DNA from: DATGIQ01 sp035295665
GTDB taxonomy: Bacteria > Planctomycetota > Planctomycetia > Gemmatales > Gemmataceae
DNA length: 8,854 nt
Assembly (NCBI GenBank): GCA_035295665.1
Contig: DATGIQ010000541.1
Location: forward strand, 1-8,854
Direction of reading: 5' to 3'
A program made the translations under genes and the position numbers. This document shows positions 1-4,651 of this stretch, piece after piece (the first letter of the stretch is position 1; the number at the start of each line of letters is the position of its first letter). Below the pieces are notes generated by a model. That model was not told the DNA's origin and did no database searches. It saw nothing but the letters and a program-made list of their open reading frames with translations.

Positions 1-765
1 CAGGTCGTCCAAGGCAATCCCAGCTCCGTGACGCACCAGTATCCCTTGGTCCACCGTTCCTACACGATCAGCGCCCAAGCGACCGATGGACAGGGAACCT
101 TTGCGGCCGGGAATACCGTGACGGTGAATGAGGCGTTCGCCGATCCGAATGAAAACCTTGTGGCCCAAGTTTACGTGGACGTGCTGGGCCGTGTGGCCAA
201 TCTGGACGGCCTCCAGTTCTACACCAACCAGCTGTCGGCCGGGACCAGTCGAGCCCAGGTGGTGCAGTCGATACTGGGCAGTCCGGAATACCAGACCCGG
301 ATCGTGGAGCAGTTCTATCAGGATTATCTGGGCCGGATGGCCGACACGGCGGGATTGAACAACGATCTTTCCGCCCTGGCCGCCGGCGCCACCACGGACC
401 AGATCAAGGCATCCATCCTCGGCTCGGACGAATACAACCAGCGGGCGGGCGGGACGAGCAATGGTTTCGTCTCGGCCTTGTACCACGATCTGCTGGGCCG
501 GGCCGGCAATCCGAGCGAGGTCCAGGGCTGGACGCAATCGGAGGCGGCAGGAGTTTCCCGGACGAGCTTGGCCTCCTTGTTCATCGAGACCACGGAAGCC
601 AACCAGTACCTGGTGCAGAATTTCTACCAGAAGTACCTGCACCGGTCCGCTGATGTCGCCGGCCTGAATGCCTTCGTCCAGGCCCGTGAACATGGAGCCA
701 CGGAAGAGGCCGTCATCACAGCACTGGTCGCTTCGGATGAATACTTTCAGCAAGCAATGAGTTGA
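1..765 (+). CDS. C-terminal part of a large surface/secreted protein with four DUF4214 repeats (partial)
   Basis: The frame is open from the first base of the window, so the N-terminus lies outside; the GTG at 28 is not a credible start. The first ~40 residues (YTISAQATDGQGTF, then NTVTVNE) read like the last strands of a PKD/cadherin-type beta-sandwich, common in huge planctomycete extracellular proteins. Four tandem units of about 48 residues follow, at about 157-300, 301-447, 466-609 and 610-753. Each has the DUF4214 pattern: an aromatic-rich helix with Y-x-D/K-x-L-x-R (YVDVLGR, YQDYLGR, YHDLLGR, YQKYLHR), a central G/A-L, and a closing S-x-E-Y or similar. The protein ends four residues after the last repeat, so the array is its C-terminal module. 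DUF4214 has no established biochemical role; it occurs in secreted and surface-layer-like proteins. No membrane anchor or sorting signal is visible at the C-terminus. Family call is firm; function is unknown. Confidence 0.9.
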   Translation, partial: QVVQGNPSSVTHQYPLVHRSYTISAQATDGQGTFAAGNTVTVNEAFADPNENLVAQVYVDVLGRVANLDGLQFYTNQLSAGTSRAQVVQSILGSPEYQTRIVEQFYQDYLGRMADTAGLNNDLSALAAGATTDQIKASILGSDEYNQRAGGTSNGFVSALYHDLLGRAGNPSEVQGWTQSEAAGVSRTSLASLFIETTEANQYLVQNFYQKYLHRSADVAGLNAFVQAREHGATEEAVITALVASDEYFQQAMS

Positions 766-783
766 ACAGTGATTGGGTAAGCA

Positions 784-823
784 TAGGGGGTTGGCGGCTT
801 CTTTCGAAGCCGCCAACCCCTTG
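784..823 (+). terminator. Strong hairpin after the DUF4214 gene
   Basis: A perfect 15-bp inverted repeat (787-801 pairing with 806-820) has a TTTC loop and lies 21 nt after the stop codon. Three further pairs at the base, two of them G-U, extend it to 784-823. The stem is GC-rich (GGGGTTGGCGG arm). The following bases are TTGTCC, so the classical U-tract is nearly absent. Position and stability favour a transcription terminator or a 3'-end stabilising stem. Confidence 0.75.
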
Positions 824-923
824 TCCGTTGGGCAGGTTTGCCCGCGGCCGGCAGGGTGCATACACTCTCTTCGTTGGATCACCGCCGGGTTCGATGAACC
901 CGCGCTAACCGAGGAGATGCGCC

Positions 924-2321
924 ATGAAGCCGGTCCTGGATTGGCTGACGAAAAACCACACGTCCCTGGTTCGCGACCTGGCAGACCTGGTCGCAATTCC
1001 GAGCATCAGCACGGATGGCGAACACCAAAAGGAAATCGAGAAAACCGCGGCCTTGACCTGCGACCAGATGCGCCAGGCTGGGCTACAAAACGTCGAGGTT
1101 CTTCGCTCGAAAGATTCCAATCCATACGCCTATGGAGAATGGCTGGGCGCTCCCGGCAAACCGACCGTCTTCCTTTACGCTCACCACGATGTCCAGCCGA
1201 TCAACTTCGCCGACCAATGGCAATCGGGACCGTGGAGCTTGACCGCGCGGGCCGGGCGCCTGTATGCCCGCGGTTCGGCCGACGATAAGGGAGCGATTAC
1301 TGCTCAGCTCGGCTCGATTGCGGCCTTCCTCAAAAGCCGCGGCAGCCTGCCCGTCAACATCAAGATGCTGGTGGAAGGAGAGGAAGAGATCGGCTCGCGC
1401 AACTTGATGGCTTTCTTCAAACAGTACAAGAAGCGGATCCACTCCGATGTGATCGTCGTCTGCGACTCGGAGAATATCGACGTCGGCCTGCCCAGCATTA
1501 CCTATGCCTTGCGTGGCATCGTCGGTGTCCTGGTCGAGGTACGCAGCGCCAAGATGCCCGTCCACAGCGGCATGGCCGGCGGGGCGTTGGCAGACGCCGC
1601 GCTGGCGTTGAACGTCATTCTGTCGCGGCTCTACTGGGATAACGGGAAGATCCCGATCCCCCATTTCTATGACAAGGTTCGGCCGATGACGCCGAAAGAG
1701 CGGCAGGCGTTACGGAGGCTGCCCGGCGATGAGGAGAAATGGCGACGCGATTTCGGCATTCTGCCCGGTGTCCGTTTCGCCACGCAGAAGGGCTGCCATC
1801 CCTATGAGCAAACTTGGCGAAAGCCCGCCATCACCGTCATTGCCCAGGAGGCGAGTTCCATCAAAAGCGCGTCGAACCAGGTGCTGCCAAAAGCGGAGGC
1901 CTTTGTCAGTTGCCGCATCGTACCCGACCAGGATGCTGAAACCGTCTATGCGCAGCTGGAACAATTCTTGACGAAGGATCCGCCGTGGGGCGTGCAGGTG
2001 AACGTGAAACCGGTCGGCTCGGTGGACTGGTGGATGACCGATCCGAACGGCCCCGCATTCGAGGCCGCACTCGCCGCCATGCGGGCCGGTTTTAAGAAGG
2101 ATCCGGTCGCAATTGGCTGCGGCGGCAGCATCGGTTTCGTCGGTCCCTTAGCGGAACTCTTTGGCGGCGCACCGGCGTTGCTGCTGGGGATTGAAGATCC
2201 CAAGAGCAATGCACACGCACCCAACGAAAGCCTTCACGAAGGGGACTTCCGCAAATTGATGGCGTCGCTGGCGCACCTGTATGAGAATTTGGGGGCGCTG
2301 CCGAATGGGAAAGTAAAGTAA
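924..2321 (+). CDS. M20 family metallopeptidase (dipeptidase, CNDP/PepV-like)
   Basis: This is a 465-residue zinc dipeptidase-type hydrolase of the M20/M25/M40 clan, predicted cytoplasmic (no signal peptide). Such enzymes cleave dipeptides or related N-acyl compounds with two metal ions. By alignment from memory with CNDP2 and PepV, the whole active site is present: H87 in AHHDVQP with its partner D89, bridging D120 in GSADDKG, catalytic base E154 and ligand E155 in EGEEEIGS, D181 in VVCDSEN, and H431 in NAHAPNESLHEG. The dimerisation (lid) domain lies roughly between residues 195 and 330 and contains the usual H-S-G (MPVHSGMAGG). Length is normal for the family. ATG 924 is supported by GAGGAG at 911-916, 7 nt upstream. 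The gene stands alone between the hairpin at 784-823 and convergent minus-strand genes. Exact substrate cannot be read from the sequence; symbols such as pepV or dapE would be guesses. Confidence 0.93.
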   Translation: MKPVLDWLTKNHTSLVRDLADLVAIPSISTDGEHQKEIEKTAALTCDQMRQAGLQNVEVLRSKDSNPYAYGEWLGAPGKPTVFLYAHHDVQPINFADQWQSGPWSLTARAGRLYARGSADDKGAITAQLGSIAAFLKSRGSLPVNIKMLVEGEEEIGSRNLMAFFKQYKKRIHSDVIVVCDSENIDVGLPSITYALRGIVGVLVEVRSAKMPVHSGMAGGALADAALALNVILSRLYWDNGKIPIPHFYDKVRPMTPKERQALRRLPGDEEKWRRDFGILPGVRFATQKGCHPYEQTWRKPAITVIAQEASSIKSASNQVLPKAEAFVSCRIVPDQDAETVYAQLEQFLTKDPPWGVQVNVKPVGSVDWWMTDPNGPAFEAALAAMRAGFKKDPVAIGCGGSIGFVGPLAELFGGAPALLLGIEDPKSNAHAPNESLHEGDFRKLMASLAHLYENLGALPNGKVK

Positions 2322-2360
2322 CGATAAGGCCTGCTGCACGCCGGGCACGTCTTCGGTCCC

Positions 2361-2609
2361 TCATTTCTTCGTGCGCGCCGATTGTTTCTTCTGTGCCTTT
2401 GCCATCTCGGTAGCGACATCTTTGTGGGCCAGGCTGTCCAGCCATTGGTGGCGTTCTTGTGTGTAATTGCCTTCGCCCTGATCGTAGAGCTGCACATCTT
2501 GAAGACGCTGAAAGATGAGGACAACAGCTTGTGCTTCGAGGTTGACACGCGGCTGCGTCTGATCCTCGAAGGGACGATTAGAGCAACAGAGGTCGAGGTA
2601 CTGTCTCGC
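2361..2609 (-). pseudogene. Chimeric toxin-antitoxin remnant: PIN-toxin N-terminus joined to antitoxin C-terminus
   Basis: On the minus strand 82 sense codons run from 2609 to a TGA at 2361. The first ~35 residues (RQYLDLCCSNRPFEDQ, then QPRVNLEAQAVVLI) match the remembered opening of a PIN-domain (VapC-like) toxin family, where YLD carries the first catalytic Asp. The rest (QLYDQGEGNYTQERHQWLD with a Lys-rich tail) instead resembles the C-terminal end of the small antitoxin-like protein usually encoded next to such toxins (pattern FLQ..D.G.GDYT.ERH.WL). The join lies near 2493-2510. The later PIN acidic residues are absent, and the codon expected to be the start is GCG (2607-2609), although a good AGGAGG remains at 2622-2627. 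The frame stays open upstream to 2711, but only through the end of hemD. I read it as a decayed, internally deleted locus. Family matches are from memory; an intact small fused gene with an unusual start is the alternative. Confidence 0.5.
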
Positions 2610-2621
2610 GGAATTCGGCCC

Positions 2622-2627
2622 CCTCCT
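2622..2627 (-). promoter_or_regulatory. Orphan Shine-Dalgarno in front of the toxin-antitoxin remnant
   Basis: AGGAGG on the minus strand sits 9 nt after the hemD stop and 12 nt before the GCG codon (2607-2609) where the PIN family would be expected to begin. No ATG, GTG or TTG in the PIN frame follows within a usable distance. It looks like the leftover ribosome binding site of a gene that lost its start codon. Confidence 0.45.
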
Positions 2628-2635
2628 GACAAGAA

Positions 2636-3457
2636 TCAGGTAACTTTCGATTCCACCGCTTTCTTGATCTGTTGCACCAGGTTCTTCATCACAAACCCCT
2701 GCTCCGGACAAATATCGACGCGTGCCCCTTTCTGTCGCACATTCTCCGCAACGACCGGTCCGACCGCGGCCACCCGCGTCCGTTGCATGCCTTGTTGCAG
2801 CACCCCTTGCAGGCCGCGCTCGCCGGCCACTTCATAAAGCCGGTCCACCTGCGGCGAGCTAGTGAAGACCACCACGTCCACCTCGCCGCGTCCCATCCGC
2901 TCGATGAGCTGCCCGACACGGTTCCCATCCGTTGCCGGTGCATAAACGTAAGGCAACACTGTGTGGACGTGCGCCCCAGCCTGTTCCAGAAACTCGACCA
3001 GCGTCGGATTCGGTTCGCCGTACAGCGTAACGCCCACGGTCCAACCCTGGAGAGGCTCTTTCCGCAACGTCGCGATGACTCCGTCGGTTGTAGGGGCCGC
3101 CGCAATCTTGGTCGGTGTCAAGTCCACCTGCTTCAACGCCTGGACAGGCTTCGGCCCCCGCGTCACCGTACGCGTCTTCCCCAGTGCGGCCACGAATTGA
3201 TCCCGCAGCCGGGCGCGCTCAGCGAAGCCCAGCAAGCGCCGCAACGCCTCGCCGGTCATGAGGACGACGCAATCAAACCGGCCCGCAATGAGCTCACGCA
3301 GCCAGGCCAGCACCGGCGCTGCATCGGGAGCATCCAGAATACTGACCATGGGGCAGCGCAGGGCCGTCGCTCCTTCCCGTTCCAACATCTGGGCCAGCTC
3401 TTCGAGTTGGCGCCCTTCCGCCAACGCCACCGTGCAACCTTCGAGAGGAAGTGCCAT
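2636..3457 (-). CDS. hemD: Uroporphyrinogen-III synthase
   Basis: The 273-residue product cyclises hydroxymethylbilane to uroporphyrinogen III with inversion of ring D, a cytoplasmic step shared by heme, siroheme and cobalamin synthesis. It has the two-lobed HemD layout: an N-terminal lobe opening with GCTVALAEGRQLEELAQML and containing VVLMTGEALRRLL, a hinge around TRGPKP (residues 99-104), and a second lobe with VVFTSSPQVDRL (about 195-206) and AVGPVVAENVRQKGA (about 231-245). TSSP and AVGP..A are the most recognisable family motifs. I prefer the ATG at 3457 because GGAGGG (3462-3467) precedes it by 4 nt, counted from the G6. An in-frame ATG four codons upstream (3469) has only a weak AAGG. 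No other tetrapyrrole gene is in the window. The dehydrogenase gene lies upstream on the same strand across a 177-nt gap, so co-transcription is possible but not shown. Confidence 0.9.
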   Translation of the reverse strand: MALPLEGCTVALAEGRQLEELAQMLEREGATALRCPMVSILDAPDAAPVLAWLRELIAGRFDCVVLMTGEALRRLLGFAERARLRDQFVAALGKTRTVTRGPKPVQALKQVDLTPTKIAAAPTTDGVIATLRKEPLQGWTVGVTLYGEPNPTLVEFLEQAGAHVHTVLPYVYAPATDGNRVGQLIERMGRGEVDVVVFTSSPQVDRLYEVAGERGLQGVLQQGMQRTRVAAVGPVVAENVRQKGARVDICPEQGFVMKNLVQQIKKAVESKVT

Positions 3458-3461
3458 CCTT

Positions 3462-3467
3462 CCCTCC
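3462..3467 (-). promoter_or_regulatory. Shine-Dalgarno deciding the hemD start
   Basis: GGAGGG on the minus strand lies just before the ATG at 3457 and overlaps the alternative upstream ATG at 3469-3467. Using the upstream ATG would add only Met-Glu-Gly-Arg and would place this strong site inside the coding region, so the downstream start is favoured. Confidence 0.55.
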
Positions 3468-3572
3468 ATTCTCGTGCCTTGGGGAAAGACGAGCCCATGA
3501 TGAGCCGCCTTCGTGTAGAGAGGGCCGATGCCACACGCATTGGCTAAGGTAGCTGATCTGGGAAAGGTTGAA

Positions 3573-3600
3573 CAGAGGACGGGAAGCGGGAATCAGGAGC
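3573..3600. repeat. Heptameric degenerate repeat tract
   Basis: Four consecutive 7-nt units of the type CGGGAAG / CGGGAAT / CAGGAGC occur in the 177-nt gap between hemD and the dehydrogenase gene. The phase is kept without indels. Units differ at 2-4 positions, so the period is clear but the consensus is loose. Apart from this tract and the one at 3640-3660, I see no gene or clear promoter in 3458-3634. Confidence 0.4.
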
Positions 3601-3634
3601 ATGGCCTGAGTACCGGGTACGATGTTCGGACCGT

Positions 3635-4438
3635 TTACCCCTGACTTCCGACTTCCGAGGATGCTGGAAACGGCGGATTCTCATTGTACGTGTGCATGGT
3701 GCGCGCCAGGATCCAATCGGGCAGCCAGCGGGTCAATTTCATCAACAAGCTCGTTTGCCAGGGGAAATTGTAGACTTTGCGGCGACGGTGCAGGGCGTGC
3801 ACCATGCGGCGAGCCGCCTCGTCGGCCTCCAGCAGCCACGGCATATGGAATTCGTTCATTGCCGTCATCGGCGTACGCACAAACCCGGGACACAGGGTCG
3901 TTACCGCAATGCCTTTGTCGCGGAGGTGGATCCGCAACCCTTCCAGATAATGGTTCACCGCCGCTTTGCTGGCACAGTAAGCCGATTCTCCCGGCAGTCC
4001 TTTGTAGGCGGCCAAGCTCGAAACGGCCGCGAGATGGCCCCGGCCGCGGCGGAGCATGTCGGGCAGGACGGCTTCGATGGCGTACACTACTCCCAAGGTG
4101 TTCACACGAAACATCGCTTCAATATCCCCCACATTCATGGGGTCGAGCTTCGTCGGCATACCCACTCCGGCGTTGGCGATGAGCAAATCGACGGGACCGA
4201 GCTGTCCGGCAAGCCCGCGGATGGCGGTTACCGTCTGATCTCGGTTCCCCACATCGGCCGAGGCAACGGCTACTTTTCCCCCCGCCTGGCGAATCTCTTG
4301 GGCAAGGGCCTGGAGCTTTTCCTGCCGCCGGGCCACCAGGCCGACGGCGTACCGTTGGCCAGCAAGCACCTGGGCCAGCGCCCAGCCGATGCCGCTGGAA
4401 GCTCCAGTAATAATCGCAACCGGGTTGGCTCCAGTCAT
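3635..4438 (-). CDS. Classical short-chain dehydrogenase/reductase (SDR)
   Basis: This 267-residue NAD(P)-dependent oxidoreductase has a Rossmann fold and is predicted cytoplasmic. The cofactor motif TGASSGIG is at residues 11-18, AR-R at 36-38 suggests NADP preference, and NAGVG is at 89-93. The catalytic tetrad is N113, S141, Y154 and K158 (YCASK), all present. PGFVRTPM (184-191) is the usual loop after the active site. The C-terminal basic and aromatic tail (KVYNFPWQ, then LTRWLPDW) is typical of the DltE/YqjQ-like group, whose substrates are mostly undefined. ATG 4438 is set by AGGAGG at 4446-4451 with 7-nt spacing; the frame continues upstream to 4633, but those extra 65 residues are not SDR-like. 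The last residues (SSEVGSQG) are encoded by a heptameric repeat, so the natural C-terminus may once have been elsewhere. Substrate is unknown. Confidence 0.92.
   Translation of the reverse strand: MTGANPVAIITGASSGIGWALAQVLAGQRYAVGLVARRQEKLQALAQEIRQAGGKVAVASADVGNRDQTVTAIRGLAGQLGPVDLLIANAGVGMPTKLDPMNVGDIEAMFRVNTLGVVYAIEAVLPDMLRRGRGHLAAVSSLAAYKGLPGESAYCASKAAVNHYLEGLRIHLRDKGIAVTTLCPGFVRTPMTAMNEFHMPWLLEADEAARRMVHALHRRRKVYNFPWQTSLLMKLTRWLPDWILARTMHTYNENPPFPASSEVGSQG
3640..3660. repeat. Heptameric repeat at the 3' end of the SDR gene
   Basis: Three units (CCTGACT, TCCGACT, TCCGAGG on the plus strand; GGAAGTC on the coding strand) overlap the last codons of the dehydrogenase. They encode its final SSEVGSQG stretch before the TAA at 3637-3635. 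The GGAAGTC-type tandem resembles intergenic repeats rather than coding sequence, suggesting a repeat that ran into the gene end. Confidence 0.5.
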
Positions 4439-4445
4439 CCGGCTT

Positions 4446-4451
4446 CCTCCT
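4446..4451 (-). promoter_or_regulatory. Shine-Dalgarno deciding the SDR start
   Basis: A perfect AGGAGG on the minus strand is separated by 7 nt from ATG 4438. It identifies the short form of the dehydrogenase as the real product and excludes the longer open frame beginning at 4633. Confidence 0.75.
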
Positions 4452-4594
4452 GCAATCCTTTTGCTTCTCGTTTTCGTTATCGTCCTTCCCCTGGGCACAA
4501 GCGTTACCCGAATGTGCGGGTTCCTCACTTTCTCCGACAAGCACCGGACATGCAAGCCGATTTTGGCCGATCCACGTGGCATACTTGCACCGGG

Positions 4595-4629
4595 AGTTGC
4601 GAAGTTGCAAAATGCAGAGTGAACCGTGC
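4595..4629. repeat. Heptameric repeat tract, AANNTGC type (plus orientation)
   Basis: Five 7-nt units in register (AGTTGCG, AAGTTGC, AAAATGC, AGAGTGA, ACCGTGC) lie in the divergent gap between the dehydrogenase and the secreted protein gene. A related tract in the opposite orientation lies at 4703-4737, so the two flank the start codon at 4652. The rest of the 213-nt gap (4439-4651) holds the dehydrogenase leader, and I could not identify -35/-10 boxes with confidence. Confidence 0.5.
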
Positions 4630-4651
4630 ACATCCAAGGTTAGGAATTGCC

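Noticed and set aside
2234..2632. 132-codon minus-strand frame overlapping the toxin-antitoxin remnant and the dipeptidase end
   Set aside because: It is Ser/Arg-rich, runs antisense into the dipeptidase and has no family resemblance. The neighbouring frame carries the PIN-like motifs.
2382..2837. 151-codon plus-strand frame after the dipeptidase
   Set aside because: It is antisense to the remnant and hemD. The hydrophobic start is the complement of the Lys/Gln-rich tail codons, not a believable membrane protein.
2672..3547. 291-codon plus-strand frame antisense to hemD
   Set aside because: It has a composition biased to His, Arg, Pro and Gln typical of an antisense shadow. The hemD motifs are on the other strand.
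4439..4633. Longer dehydrogenase starting at 4633
   Set aside because: The extra 65 residues are not SDR-like, include the heptameric repeat, and are made unnecessary by AGGAGG 7 nt before ATG 4438.
3692..4651. N-terminal extension of the 897-residue protein, a 1217-codon frame open from 3692
   Set aside because: The first 320 codons are antisense to the well-supported dehydrogenase gene and look like no protein. A signal peptide and ribosome binding site begin the product at 4652.
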